A DNA stretch of 26,591 nt from CAYVBW01 sp964588685 (GCA_964588685.1 CAZPQG010000010.1:1-26591), one strand, 5' to 3'. Positions 1-8,971 are shown, counted from the first letter of the stretch. Numbers and translations: made by a program. Notes: generated from the sequence alone by a model not told the origin.

Positions 1-338
1 TTTTTTAATGATTTTTTTCATTACTTTTTTTTATTTTAACACCTTTTTTCTTTAAGAGTATTGGCTTTTTTGCTCTTGAGGAAATGAAAATAAGCAAAAG
101 TTTGCCGTAATATAGTAATTAATTTAAAGCAATAGTTATTGGTATTAAGTGGTAGTTTGTTGAAAATGCAGCTCAATCCGGTTTTAAGTTTAAATCCGGT
201 TACAGGCTCTAATTTAGTTTTAGCTTTCAAAAATCGATTCGCGCCACTATTAATCCAATTTTGTTTTTTAATTTTATTCAATTTTCAATTGTCCTGTTTT
301 TTTATATTCTGCAATTAACGTTATAATAGTTAACAGTT
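1..338. other. AT-rich non-coding leader, no firm gene
   Basis: No convincing gene is seen here. A short A/T hairpin (arms TAATGA at 6-11 and TCATTA at 18-23) is followed by a T run and could be a weak terminator for a + strand gene to the left of the window, but the stem has no GC pairs beyond one per arm. An 81-codon open frame on the minus strand (36-281) has no recognisable domain and lies in lysine-rich, AT-biased sequence, so I do not call it. The right end holds a TATAAT box that probably serves the next gene. Confidence 0.5.
299..327 (+). promoter_or_regulatory. Possible promoter of the SpoIID-like gene
   Basis: A perfect -10 box, TATAAT, lies at 322-327. The -35 region about 17 bases upstream (299-304, TTTTTA) is poor. 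Transcription would begin near 334, leaving about 29 bases before the ATG at 363 and only about 5 before the GTG at 339, which favours the ATG. Rated on the -10 box only. Confidence 0.35.
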
Positions 339-362
339 GTGCGCTATCTATCATTTATCAAT

Positions 363-2417
363 ATGCGTTATTTATTGGATAAATTATTTTCACTGACTGC
401 AGCAAGCCTGTCCAGGCAATTATTATTCATGCTTGTAGCCGGCTTTCTATTTGGAGCTGTTTTATTTAATCTGGCTGCTTTGCTTAATATGGCCGCACCG
501 GGTTTAACTAAACAACAATTATACATTACTCCGTTCGCCTTAATAACTAGCGGCAGGCCGGAAACAATGGCTGTTAAACTAAAAACAATTACCAGCCCGC
601 TGGAAGTAATCAACGGCAGGACAAATTTACAAAATAATTTACAAAATAATAATGATTTACAAAATACGGTTAAAAATTTACAAAATTCAACCGGTTTTAA
701 CTCAATTACATTTTTAAATTTTAGTTTCTTAAATAATATAGCTTCAAAGGTTTTCGCTATTGATGAAGTTGAAAAGCTGCAGCAGGAAATTGACAAGCTG
801 GAAGGCTTTAAAAAAATGAGCGAAGATGCAACAGGCAATTTAGTGCGCAGCGTGCAGGATTTATCAAACAGAATTGATAATGCGCAAGCAGGTATTACGC
901 AAGCCCAGCAGCAAAGTGAAAAGATTTCTGAAGATATTGAGCGGCGTGAGGAAAAGTTATCAACTCAACACTCAATTTTACAAGAAAGAGTCATTATTAG
1001 TTATAAGCGTATGAGAGTCTTTAATCCTATTCTAATATTTTTCGCCGGCAGAGATGTGGCTAATTTAACCAAAGAATTAATTTACACCAACAGAATTCAA
1101 GATCAAGATACTGACATGATTGCAGAAATAGCTCAAGATATTTTGCAGTTGGAAGCTGACAAAAAAGATTTAGAAGCTCGTAAAAAACAGTTGGCTAATT
1201 TGCAGCAGCAATTAGATGAGCAAAAAAAGTTTTTTGAAAAAGAAATTGCAGGCGCCCGTGAATACCAGAAAGCATTGGGCTCTCAAATTGCAGAATTGTC
1301 TGCCAAACAGCAAGCTATTATTGCTAGCCGAACCGGAGTCGCTCGTACTAGTGTCGGTGATGTGGCATTAGTAGGAGATTTTAATGCGTCCATTGGTTTT
1401 AAAGATCAAGCCCCAAGTAACAGTTTTGCTGTGTTTAGTTTTGGGGCTTATACTCACCGCAACGGCATGAGCCAGTATGGCGCTAAAGGTCGAGCAGATG
1501 CGGGACAAAGTGTGGAGGATATTTTAAAGGCTTATTATCCGGGATCAAGTTTAAAAAAAGATTATTCTCTTGATAAGATTATGGTTGACGGCTACGGTTC
1601 GATTAACTTTGAAGATCGTTATCTAATGGGTATTCATGAGATACCTTCTTCCTGGCATATTAATGCTCTTAAAGCTCAAGCTATAACAGCTCGTACTTAT
1701 GCAGTCCATCACACTAATCATGGCTCTAGTTCAATTTGCACCACTGAAGCTTGTCAGGTTTTCCGTGACAACCTTAAAGGCGGAGATTGGGAAAAAGCGG
1801 TTAAAGAAACTCGCGGCTGGATTTTGATAGACGACAACGGCGATCCAATTTCAACTCAATATGCCTCTTTGCATGGAGGCTATACTAATCATCGAGGCTG
1901 GGATTTAGATGGAGAATACGATTCCTCTGACTGGACTACTAAGGCTTGGGATCAGATCGCAGAAAGTCCTTGGTTTTATCGTTCTTGGTATAGAGTTGGC
2001 TACCGCGATGATGGTAATAGCTGTGGCCGTTCTCATCCTTGGCTGTCACAAGAAGAGATGGCTGACATTATTAATGCTTGGATTGTACGGCGCAATCCCG
2101 AAGGAGCTGACACTGGGCGCATTCAGCCGATTACCATTAATGATTGTCATATTGGCGGCCAGGGAGGGAATCCTTTTTCCATGGTTGAATTACGCGATTT
2201 TGCTGATAAATCAAAAGGAGCAGTCACCCAAATTGACAGCGTGTCAGTGAGCCACAGCGATAAAGGGTTGACTACTCAGGTTAAATTTAATACTAATCGC
2301 GGTGATATTACGATGAGCGGCAATGAATTCAAAGAAATATATAATTTAAGAGCTCCGGGTTATTTAAGAGTGCCGCAAAGAAATTTTAGTTTTTTCAATA
2401 TTGAACACAAGCGCTAG
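363..2417 (+). CDS. SpoIID/LytB-domain protein, membrane-anchored with coiled coil
   Basis: Probable peptidoglycan-cleaving or remodelling enzyme facing the outside of the cell. From the ATG at 363 (684 aa; an in-frame GTG at 339 would add 8) it has a hydrophobic signal-anchor at about residues 10-40, an Asn/Gln-rich stretch with four NLQN-like repeats, a long Glu/Lys/Gln coiled coil (about 125-320), and a C-terminal SpoIID domain. Family hallmarks are YYPG, the GIHEIPSSW segment followed by ALKAQAITARTYA, and the later ASLHGGYT. In Bacillus SpoIID, a lytic transglycosylase, a Glu in the equivalent segment is catalytic; here it is Glu426. No sporulation genes accompany it, so a role in wall turnover or division is more likely. 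No Shine-Dalgarno is seen. It converges with the VanW gene. Family assignment is firm; exact activity is inferred. Confidence 0.88.
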   Translation: MRYLLDKLFSLTAASLSRQLLFMLVAGFLFGAVLFNLAALLNMAAPGLTKQQLYITPFALITSGRPETMAVKLKTITSPLEVINGRTNLQNNLQNNNDLQNTVKNLQNSTGFNSITFLNFSFLNNIASKVFAIDEVEKLQQEIDKLEGFKKMSEDATGNLVRSVQDLSNRIDNAQAGITQAQQQSEKISEDIERREEKLSTQHSILQERVIISYKRMRVFNPILIFFAGRDVANLTKELIYTNRIQDQDTDMIAEIAQDILQLEADKKDLEARKKQLANLQQQLDEQKKFFEKEIAGAREYQKALGSQIAELSAKQQAIIASRTGVARTSVGDVALVGDFNASIGFKDQAPSNSFAVFSFGAYTHRNGMSQYGAKGRADAGQSVEDILKAYYPGSSLKKDYSLDKIMVDGYGSINFEDRYLMGIHEIPSSWHINALKAQAITARTYAVHHTNHGSSSICTTEACQVFRDNLKGGDWEKAVKETRGWILIDDNGDPISTQYASLHGGYTNHRGWDLDGEYDSSDWTTKAWDQIAESPWFYRSWYRVGYRDDGNSCGRSHPWLSQEEMADIINAWIVRRNPEGADTGRIQPITINDCHIGGQGGNPFSMVELRDFADKSKGAVTQIDSVSVSHSDKGLTTQVKFNTNRGDITMSGNEFKEIYNLRAPGYLRVPQRNFSFFNIEHKR
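622..690 (+). repeat. Short imperfect repeat (TTTACAAAAT-like, four copies) inside the SpoIID-like gene
   Basis: The 10-base word TTTACAAAAT (last base variable) recurs four times in 65 bases and encodes repeated Asn-Leu-Gln-Asn between the membrane anchor and the coiled coil. It is a likely site of slipped-strand length variation that stays in frame. Confidence 0.7.
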
Positions 2418-2545
2418 TTGCGCAGCGGTATTGAGGGCAAGTTGCGTCTAATAAATAATTAAATCCGTGGTTTTTTGAGGGTAGTAATAGTTTTAAATTA
2501 AGGTTTTTTGCTTAACAATTTTTGTCTGACTGTCTAGTTAAATTT

Positions 2546-4576
2546 TTAAATTCCTACCAACCATTTTTCTCCCCACGCTTGATAATTAGAATAAAAAGTT
2601 TTTTTATGAATAATTTCACCTTCAGCGCTTGTGACTACCCAATCAAAACTGGTTTTTAAACCAGGGATGGCATTTTCAACCTGGCGGCGTTCTCCGGGAG
2701 CTAGTGATTCATCAGGGATTTCTTGTGGGGGAGGAGGAGCCTGGTAACCCCATTGTTGATAGTTTTTAATTTCTGTTTTCCTGCCGTCGTCTGTGCCGTA
2801 AAGTTTAACGCTCATATATGCTTGCTGTGAATCAGCTTCAGCTATAATCAAAATATGGCCCGGAGTATCATTCTCAAAACGCAAGTCAACATTACCTGAG
2901 TAAACTGTAGCGTCAAAACCGGGTTTGTTGTGATATTCATAATAGCTAACTCGATAGCTGTGAGGGAGCCGGCGAGTAATATTAGCTCCTGCATCCAACA
3001 ATGCTCGAAAAGTAGTGGTGCTGACTTGACAGACGCCGCCGCCAAATTCAAGCAGAGTACGCCCGCTGCGAATCACATAAGCGGGCTCAAAACCGGCAGC
3101 GTGGTTTACCTCTCCTACAGTTTGGTTAAAATAAAATTTTTCACCAGGTGGAATAATGGTGTGATTCAATTTTTCGCTGGCAACCTCAATATTGTGTAAT
3201 CTGGGCGCAATAGAGCCATAATAGTAGCTGTCGCCAACACCAATTAATTCATTAATGCCGAGGTCATTAGTGTCTGCTAGTTTAAGATCAGGTTCTGCCT
3301 GTTCAAGCAAAAGGTATACAATTTTAAATTTTCTAGCTGATAAATCATCATTAAAAGCTTCGCCTCCTTCTTCTGCTGAAAGCTTGTCGGTTGGAGCTTC
3401 AGAAACTTTTGAAACTTCGTCAGCCGTGAGTTTTTCCGCCGCCACCTTATCTATGTAAGTAATAAAATTAATTAGGGCTTGTTTAATTTCTTGTTGATCT
3501 ATTTTTAAACTGGTTTGTCCGGGCTTAAATTTAGTAGCTTGCATGGTGTCGGGGTCATAATCAAACTCTGCATTGACGGCTGGTCGATCTATAGCTTCTG
3601 CCCAGTTTACTATTGTTTGTTCAATAGCTGCGTCATCAATGCCCGAGGGCCAAGTTAAAAGATCAACTAACTGCTGATCGTTTAAAGTTTGCTGCATTAA
3701 CCAGCCGGCAGGAGGTTCTGCCGCCGTTGTTTCGTTTGCTTTTTCAACTTTTGCTTTAATCTCAGTCGTATTTTCGTACTCAGCTTGATCATAGCCGTAA
3801 AACTCTATGCTTGTGCCAACAAATTTTTCTATTCTATTTTTACTAGCCTCAATCTCTTCCTCTGTGAGTTGATGATTAATAGGCTCTACTACCGCCTGAG
3901 CTAAAATTGAATAAGTAGCTTGTTCGGCGGGCGCTTGGTTTATTCTTTCCTCTAATATTTGTAGTATTTTTTGCACAGACTCATCTACTAATAATTCTCG
4001 GCCGTCTACACCTTGATTAAATTGTATTGACTGTGCATTATTGCTTTCAACCAGTGAAAAGTGATGAGGCTCGCCTATAAAATCCACTTCTTCTTTAAGT
4101 TTTTCTAAAGAATCAGCAAGTACTAAATGATTAAATTTATAATTAACAGCAATATTTTCCTCTGATTTCAGCAATGAAAGGATGACGAGAATATTTTGGA
4201 GCAAATGATCTTGTCGGCCAATGGCAAAGGCATCTTCCACTGCTTGCTCTACGTCTTTGCCTTTTGAAATTTGCTTGAACGTTAAATTTTGTTGATGAAA
4301 AGTTTGAGCTTGATCTTCAGCTGTAATAGTGAGTCGCAAAGGAGGTGGCTTATCTTTTTTAGTATGCTGGTTGACTTTTTCATATGCTTCTGCTTTGGTT
4401 AATCCTCCGACATTAACTTGATCAATATAAATGTTTTGATAAATAAGCTGCCGGTAATAACCATAAAAGCTCAACCCAAATACTACAGCAGAAAAAAATA
4501 TCCCGACAATGGTCCCACATAACCATAAATATTTTTTATTAAAAGCAAGCTTGAAGTATATATGCAAAACCGACAT
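2546..4576 (-). CDS. VanW family protein with peptidoglycan-binding-like repeats
   Basis: Envelope protein of 676 aa. It has an N-terminal membrane segment (about residues 15-40), two regions resembling the PG_binding_4 domain usual in VanW proteins (the first begins near 50 with VNVGGLTKAEAYEKV), and a VanW domain at about 440-590. The VanW hallmarks are PPGEKFYFNQTVGEV, then FGGGVCQVSTTTFRALLDAG (GGGVCQVST near 512), then a LPHSYRVSYY-like segment. VanW is linked to glycopeptide-resistance clusters, but its biochemical role is unknown and the domain is widespread as a surface module. The C-terminus is a short beta-rich, G5-like tail. Low-complexity acidic linkers occur near 270 and 395. No van genes are nearby, so this is not evidence of antibiotic resistance. 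It diverges from the solute-binding protein gene. Confidence 0.88.
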   Translation of the reverse strand: MSVLHIYFKLAFNKKYLWLCGTIVGIFFSAVVFGLSFYGYYRQLIYQNIYIDQVNVGGLTKAEAYEKVNQHTKKDKPPPLRLTITAEDQAQTFHQQNLTFKQISKGKDVEQAVEDAFAIGRQDHLLQNILVILSLLKSEENIAVNYKFNHLVLADSLEKLKEEVDFIGEPHHFSLVESNNAQSIQFNQGVDGRELLVDESVQKILQILEERINQAPAEQATYSILAQAVVEPINHQLTEEEIEASKNRIEKFVGTSIEFYGYDQAEYENTTEIKAKVEKANETTAAEPPAGWLMQQTLNDQQLVDLLTWPSGIDDAAIEQTIVNWAEAIDRPAVNAEFDYDPDTMQATKFKPGQTSLKIDQQEIKQALINFITYIDKVAAEKLTADEVSKVSEAPTDKLSAEEGGEAFNDDLSARKFKIVYLLLEQAEPDLKLADTNDLGINELIGVGDSYYYGSIAPRLHNIEVASEKLNHTIIPPGEKFYFNQTVGEVNHAAGFEPAYVIRSGRTLLEFGGGVCQVSTTTFRALLDAGANITRRLPHSYRVSYYEYHNKPGFDATVYSGNVDLRFENDTPGHILIIAEADSQQAYMSVKLYGTDDGRKTEIKNYQQWGYQAPPPPQEIPDESLAPGERRQVENAIPGLKTSFDWVVTSAEGEIIHKKTFYSNYQAWGEKWLVGI

Positions 4577-4591
4577 AATAAGGATAATGTT

Positions 4592-4619
4592 AGTATAATC
4601 TAAAAGTAAAAACTTGAAA
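4592..4619 (-). promoter_or_regulatory. Possible promoter of the VanW gene
   Basis: On the minus strand a -10-like TATACT (4597 down to 4592) lies about 16 bases before the gene's ATG. A TTTCAA about 16 bases further upstream matches the -35 consensus at only three of six positions, so this is weak. Confidence 0.3.
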
Positions 4620-4683
4620 GTTAACTTTTATATTTAGGATTGAATTTTGGGATTGAGTAACAGTTTTATTTTAGTAATTTAAT

Positions 4684-4712
4684 TTGATAATTGGTTATTG
4701 ATAGTTTATATT
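4684..4712 (+). promoter_or_regulatory. Promoter of the solute-binding protein gene
   Basis: TTGATA (4684-4689) and TATATT (4707-4712) each match the sigma-70 consensus at five of six positions and are exactly 17 bases apart. Transcription would start near 4719, leaving a leader of about 70 bases, very T-rich, with no Shine-Dalgarno before the ATG at 4790. Confidence 0.55.
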
Positions 4713-4789
4713 TTGGTAGGTTTTTTTGTCAGATATTTAATGACATTTAATGTAAATATTAATATTGTTAATTTTATTTTTTTTAAGCC

Positions 4790-6982
4790 ATGCCCAATAA
4801 TTCTTCTTTGCCTAAGCCGAGTGTCCCTACTCCGAATCACCCAAAAGCTGGTGCTAACAAAACAGATCAGCAGGCAGCTGCTAATAAGGGCTCTGCTGTA
4901 CAGCAAAAAAGCAAAGCAGCGCAAAAGCCTCAAACTCCACAAACGCCGCAGCCAAAACAACAGCCGGGACAACAACCACCGCAGCAGTCGTCACAAATAA
5001 AACAGTCAGCTTCACAGCAGCCGCAATCAGGTAAACCGCAAACTAATCAAGTTCAAACCAACCCCGCAACAAATAAAAGTTCTGCCACTGTTTCTAGTCC
5101 AGCAGGGCTGGATCCTCAAGCTCCTGGCGGGCCGATGCCGAAATTAACTGAAAAAGGTCAAGTGACGAGCACTTCAACCATTAGTCAAACTCCACAAGCA
5201 AAAGATTTTTCTAAGCAATCAGAACTGCCGGTCAGCAAGATACAACAAGTTCAAAAGAGAGTTGATAATGGTCAGTTTCAATCCGGCAAAGATAAAAAAC
5301 CTTCAGCCATTAGGCCGGAACAAGCTAAAAATAAACAAGCAGTTGGGGTAGGGGCGCAACAGTCAATTGGCGCTGCTCCTCAAGGTGGAGGCGGTAAAAA
5401 ACGAGCAGCCACTGTCACTCATCCGAATTTAGGCTCTAATATTCCTTCAGTTTCGTCTCCGGGCAAAAAAGATAAAAAGGGCTTGCTTAAGGGTAAACCG
5501 GGCCAAGATAAAGAAACAATAAAAAATAAGAACAAGAAATCAGCTCAAAAGAAAGCTAAACAAACTAAGGCTGCCGACACAGCCAATAGCAGTAAAAATA
5601 AATTTGCTGCTGTAAAAAAACCAATTTTTAAATACGTTTTATTTGGAGTATTAGCTTTATTAATTGTGGGAGGTGTTGCTTTTGGGATTACGCAAATTTT
5701 GGGAGGTGATGCCGACCTCAACGGTGATGAAGCTTCAGAAATAATTTCTGATACAGGGCCTGATTTAAATACTGACCCAAGCCTGATAGAAGATGGCGGT
5801 GTGCCTTCTGCCGGCGAGGCTGAACTTACTTATTGGGGTTTGTGGGAGCCGGATCAAGTGATACAAGAAATATTAAATGATTTTGAAAAAGAAACCGGCA
5901 TTAAAGTTGATTATCGTCAGCAATCTCACAAAGACTACCGTACGCATTTACAGTCCGCTATTGCCGACGGCGGAGGACCTGATGTTTTTCGCTATCATGC
6001 AAGCTGGGTGCCAATGCTCAAAGATGAATTGGCACCGCTGCCAAATAGAATAATGAGTTTAGCAGAATATGAACAAACTTTTTTTCAAATTGCTGTCGAT
6101 CAATTACAACATAATGGACAGTTGGTTGGGATTCCTTTAATGTATGATGGCTTAGGGTTGTTTTATAATCAGGATATTTTACAAACTGCCAATGAACAGC
6201 CTCCTCAAACTTGGGCGGAATTAAGAAGCTTGGCTAATAAACTAACAGTGCGTTCCGGCGATACTATAGAGCGCGGTGGTTTAGCCATTGGCAACGCAGA
6301 TAATGTAGAGCACTTTTCTGATATTTTGGGTTTATTAATTATGCAAAATGGCGGCGATCCCTCACAACCGATGAGTAGCGAGGTAAAAGATGCGATTGAT
6401 TTTTATGTTAGTTTTTCTCAAGGTAATTCGGTTTTTAGTACTAATTTGCCTAGTTCCACTACCGCTTTTGCCAGAGGCGAAGTCGCTATGATGCTGGCGC
6501 CTTCTTGGAGAGTTCACGAAGTGAGGCATATGAATTCAGAGTTAAATTTTGCTATTGCCCCTGCTCCCAAATTAACTGAAAATGATTATGCCTGGGCCAG
6601 TTATTGGGCTGAAGGGGTAAACAGCAACAGTGACTATCAAGATGAAGCTTGGCAGTTATTGAAATATCTTAGTTCAAAGGAAGGTTTAAAAAAACTTTAT
6701 TCGGAGCAGGGTCAAATTAGGGCTTTTGGCGAGATTTATCCTCGACTTGATATGGCTTCAGAATTAATCAATGATGATTATGTCGGAGCTTTTTTGCAAG
6801 ACGCTCCTTTCGCTGCCAGTTGGTATTTATGTTCTTATACTCATGACGATGGAATTAATGATCGGATAATTGATTATTATCGAGATGCAGTTAATGCAGC
6901 TGCAAGAGGTAGAATTTCTGAAAGCGATCTGGAAACCTTGGACCAAGGAGTTAGCCAGGTGTTAAGACAATATGGTTTATAA
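4790..6982 (+). CDS. Membrane-tethered extracellular solute-binding protein (family 1, MalE-like)
   Basis: 730 aa. The C-terminal part, about residues 345-730, resembles ABC-importer solute-binding proteins for sugars: it opens with LTYWGLWEPDQVIQEILNDF, followed by DVFRYHASWVPML, GLFYNQDIL and a late SYWAEGVNS segment. Instead of a lipoprotein signal it has one membrane helix at about 283-303. About 280 residues, Gln/Pro/Ser-rich at first and Lys-rich near the membrane, lie before it and would be cytoplasmic. That arrangement (N-in, C-out) differs from the standard secreted or lipidated binding protein. No ABC permease or ATPase gene is in the window, so the partner is unknown. The N-terminal tail may simply be disordered, or may contact cytoplasmic partners; this is inference. 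Start chosen as the first ATG; none of its neighbours has a Shine-Dalgarno either. Confidence 0.85.
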   Translation: MPNNSSLPKPSVPTPNHPKAGANKTDQQAAANKGSAVQQKSKAAQKPQTPQTPQPKQQPGQQPPQQSSQIKQSASQQPQSGKPQTNQVQTNPATNKSSATVSSPAGLDPQAPGGPMPKLTEKGQVTSTSTISQTPQAKDFSKQSELPVSKIQQVQKRVDNGQFQSGKDKKPSAIRPEQAKNKQAVGVGAQQSIGAAPQGGGGKKRAATVTHPNLGSNIPSVSSPGKKDKKGLLKGKPGQDKETIKNKNKKSAQKKAKQTKAADTANSSKNKFAAVKKPIFKYVLFGVLALLIVGGVAFGITQILGGDADLNGDEASEIISDTGPDLNTDPSLIEDGGVPSAGEAELTYWGLWEPDQVIQEILNDFEKETGIKVDYRQQSHKDYRTHLQSAIADGGGPDVFRYHASWVPMLKDELAPLPNRIMSLAEYEQTFFQIAVDQLQHNGQLVGIPLMYDGLGLFYNQDILQTANEQPPQTWAELRSLANKLTVRSGDTIERGGLAIGNADNVEHFSDILGLLIMQNGGDPSQPMSSEVKDAIDFYVSFSQGNSVFSTNLPSSTTAFARGEVAMMLAPSWRVHEVRHMNSELNFAIAPAPKLTENDYAWASYWAEGVNSNSDYQDEAWQLLKYLSSKEGLKKLYSEQGQIRAFGEIYPRLDMASELINDDYVGAFLQDAPFAASWYLCSYTHDDGINDRIIDYYRDAVNAAARGRISESDLETLDQGVSQVLRQYGL

Positions 6983-7118
6983 AGTTATACCTGACACCAG
7001 CTGTTAATTGAAACAGATATTGATGAGAGGCTGATAGATTCTAGTTGCTGATACAGGTACGATCAAATTAGCGGTGAATTCTTAGGAAATTCAATAATTC
7101 TGCCCTTTTTTCTATTTT

Positions 7119-8288
7119 ATGCAAAATTTGATTAAAAGCTATCAAGTTATCGCTGCTTTAGCATATAGTAATCAATTTGCTTGGCCTTTAACCTTAACTG
7201 AAATTTGTGAGCGTCTGGTGACTGCCAATCAAGCTGAACAATTAATAGAGCAGCATTTAAAACCGCATTTAGAAAACAGCGCGGCAGTCGACAAATTAAG
7301 AACTAAAACTACTAAGGCCGATAACGCTGACACCACCAATACTGCTGACGATACCAATAATACCGCCACTGCCGCCGCTGTTCGTGTTAAAGGTTTTTCA
7401 TCTCAAGAAAAGCAGCTGACCGGAGCAGTCAAAGAAATTTTGCAGCGGCTTAAAGATGCAGGCGTAGTATTGCAACTAAAAGATAGTTTTTATCTAACAG
7501 CTGCTTTGCCAAGTGTTTTTCAGGGGAAAAAGTTGATTAGTAAATCTCAAAAAGAAAATTTTCTTAAATATTTAACGACTGACAAAGAACAGCAACAAGC
7601 AACAGCTAAAAAAATAAAACAGCAAACACAGCAGATTAGTAATTTGCTGACAAAATTACCGTGGGCGGTTGGGGGTGGAGTTACTGGTTCGTTAGCTGTT
7701 AACAGCAGCCGGCCCGGCTCTGATATTGACTTGCTGATAATTGCTAAACCGAATCGACTTTGGCTAATGAGAGCAGTAATTTTAGTTTTGTCAATGATAA
7801 AAGGTAAAAAAAAGTTTTTTACTGCTAAAAAAGACGTTTGGTGTTTCAATATTTGGTTAACTAGCAATGCTTTGAGCTTGCCTGCAGCTAGACACTCTAT
7901 TTACGAAGCTTATGAGGCCAAGCAAATTAATTGGTTTTTTGATGCGGTGGGAATAGTTGATTTTTTTTATCAACAAAATAAATGGCTGCAGCAGTATTTG
8001 CTTAGCTACAGTTATGAACAAACTCAAAAATTACCTCAAAAAAATTTTTTAAAAAAACCTTTTAAATCATTCGTGTTGCTTAAAATGGGAGATAAAGTTT
8101 TATCGAGTCTGAATCAACTCTTTTTTTTATTACAGCGATGGCACCTTCGGGCAAAGACTAATATCCCTCAACAGCATTTAACTTTAAACCAAGCCTTTTT
8201 GCATGATAATGTTAGTTATAAGAAATACATTAAAGGTTGGGAAAAATTATTACGTTTAACGTCAGCTCAGCTTGCTAAAATAATATAA
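7119..8288 (+). CDS. Nucleotidyltransferase-fold protein (pol-beta/MNT type)
   Basis: 389 aa. The central segment GGGVTGSLAVNSSRPGSDID carries the signature of the polymerase-beta nucleotidyltransferase superfamily, a GS motif followed by the metal-binding pair Asp202 and Asp204. The N-terminal 120 or so residues look like a helical, winged-helix-type region. They are interrupted at about 62-88 by a Thr/Asn/Asp/Ala linker of low complexity. The C-terminal half is helical, basic and aromatic, with no second domain I recognise. Substrate is unknown; members of this superfamily modify RNA, antibiotics, proteins or nucleotides. The gene sits 52 bases before another, unrelated nucleotidyltransferase gene, which may be co-transcribed. 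The superfamily call is good; the function is open. Confidence 0.7.
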   Translation: MQNLIKSYQVIAALAYSNQFAWPLTLTEICERLVTANQAEQLIEQHLKPHLENSAAVDKLRTKTTKADNADTTNTADDTNNTATAAAVRVKGFSSQEKQLTGAVKEILQRLKDAGVVLQLKDSFYLTAALPSVFQGKKLISKSQKENFLKYLTTDKEQQQATAKKIKQQTQQISNLLTKLPWAVGGGVTGSLAVNSSRPGSDIDLLIIAKPNRLWLMRAVILVLSMIKGKKKFFTAKKDVWCFNIWLTSNALSLPAARHSIYEAYEAKQINWFFDAVGIVDFFYQQNKWLQQYLLSYSYEQTQKLPQKNFLKKPFKSFVLLKMGDKVLSSLNQLFFLLQRWHLRAKTNIPQQHLTLNQAFLHDNVSYKKYIKGWEKLLRLTSAQLAKII

Positions 8289-8306
8289 AATAAGACACTA
8301 AACATT

Positions 8307-8326
8307 ATGTCGTACTATGTCGTACT
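8307..8326 (+). repeat. 10-bp tandem duplication before the RfaE2-like gene
   Basis: ATGTCGTACT occurs twice in direct succession (8307-8316, 8317-8326). Each copy begins with an ATG, but the in-frame one (8317) runs into a stop at 8332, so neither extends the gene that starts at 8341. Confidence 0.8.
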
Positions 8327-8340
8327 TTTTTTAATTTTCT

Positions 8341-8826
8341 ATGAAACAGTTTTTTTTGCCGCCATCAACAAAAAAAGTGTTATATAAATGTTGCAAGAAC
8401 AATTGTCGCTTGGTTTTAGCCACCGGTGTCTTTGATTTGCTCCATGCAGAGCACATTAAATTTTTAAAACAGGCTAAACAAGCCGGCGATTGTCTGTTAG
8501 TAGGCGTTGAAACTGACAGCAGGGTTGAGAAGCTCAAAGGAGAGGACAGACCGGTTCAATCTGAAAAACAAAGAATGCAGAAGCTGAAAAGTGCTAACTT
8601 GGCAGATGCTGTGTTTTTGCTGCCGAAAAAATTTGACAAAAAAGAAAATCATTTAGCTTTAATCAAATTATTGGAGCCGCAAATTTTAGCAGTCTCGGAA
8701 CGCAGTCCTAATTTAAAGCAAAAAAGAAACATCATGCAGCAAGTGGGGGGGCGAGTTGCAATAGTCCATCCTCATAATCCTAAGGTTTCAACTACTAAAA
8801 TCATTACTAAGCACTCTGATAAGTGA
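8341..8826 (+). CDS. Cytidylyltransferase-like nucleotidyltransferase (RfaE2/TagD family)
   Basis: 161 aa, the usual length for a single-domain member of the HxGH nucleotidyltransferase superfamily. LATGVFDLLHAEHIKFLKQA is the nucleotide-binding motif; it is followed by GDCLLVGVETDSRVEKLKGE, the RPV segment, and a C-terminal KVSTTKII resembling the RSTTxII end of RfaE2/HldE. The family transfers a nucleotide onto sugar phosphates or polyol phosphates (ADP-heptose, CDP-glycerol, FAD synthesis). One oddity: the signature His-x-Gly-His is His35-Ala-Glu-His38, with Glu for Gly, while both His are kept. Substrate cannot be read from the sequence, and no heptose or teichoic-acid genes are nearby. 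A short extension before the motif contains two Cys-rich turns (KCCKNNC). Confidence 0.8.
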   Translation: MKQFFLPPSTKKVLYKCCKNNCRLVLATGVFDLLHAEHIKFLKQAKQAGDCLLVGVETDSRVEKLKGEDRPVQSEKQRMQKLKSANLADAVFLLPKKFDKKENHLALIKLLEPQILAVSERSPNLKQKRNIMQQVGGRVAIVHPHNPKVSTTKIITKHSDK

Positions 8827-8880
8827 GGCAGCCTTCAAACTTAATTAGTCATTCAACCTTGATTAGCTTAATAGCTTTAA

Positions 8881-8905
8881 ATTTTAATCAAAGAAGGATT
8901 AAAAT
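8881..8905. repeat. Inverted repeat (9-bp arms, 7-nt loop)
   Basis: ATTTTAATC (8881-8889) and GATTAAAAT (8897-8905) are perfect reverse complements around AAAGAAG. No T run follows, so it does not look like a terminator. It lies between the RfaE2-like gene and the small anchored protein and could be an operator or a weak RNA hairpin. Confidence 0.5.
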
Positions 8906-8971
8906 ATATTCAAGCGGATATGCTTTATGTAGTAAGATATTAGCTGTACTCATATATTAAAAAATTTAGCA

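Noticed and set aside
36..281. 81-codon open frame on the minus strand
   Set aside because: No domain, no signal peptide, no start signal, and composition (Lys, Asn, Phe) expected from AT-rich non-coding DNA.
2546..4576. Vancomycin resistance determinant
   Set aside because: VanW domain proteins are widespread envelope proteins; no vanA/B/H/X-type genes accompany it.
7075..7093. TGAATT/AATTCA inverted repeat before the nucleotidyltransferase gene, as a terminator of the upstream gene
   Set aside because: Six A/T-rich pairs only, and the T run is separated from the stem by about 10 bases.
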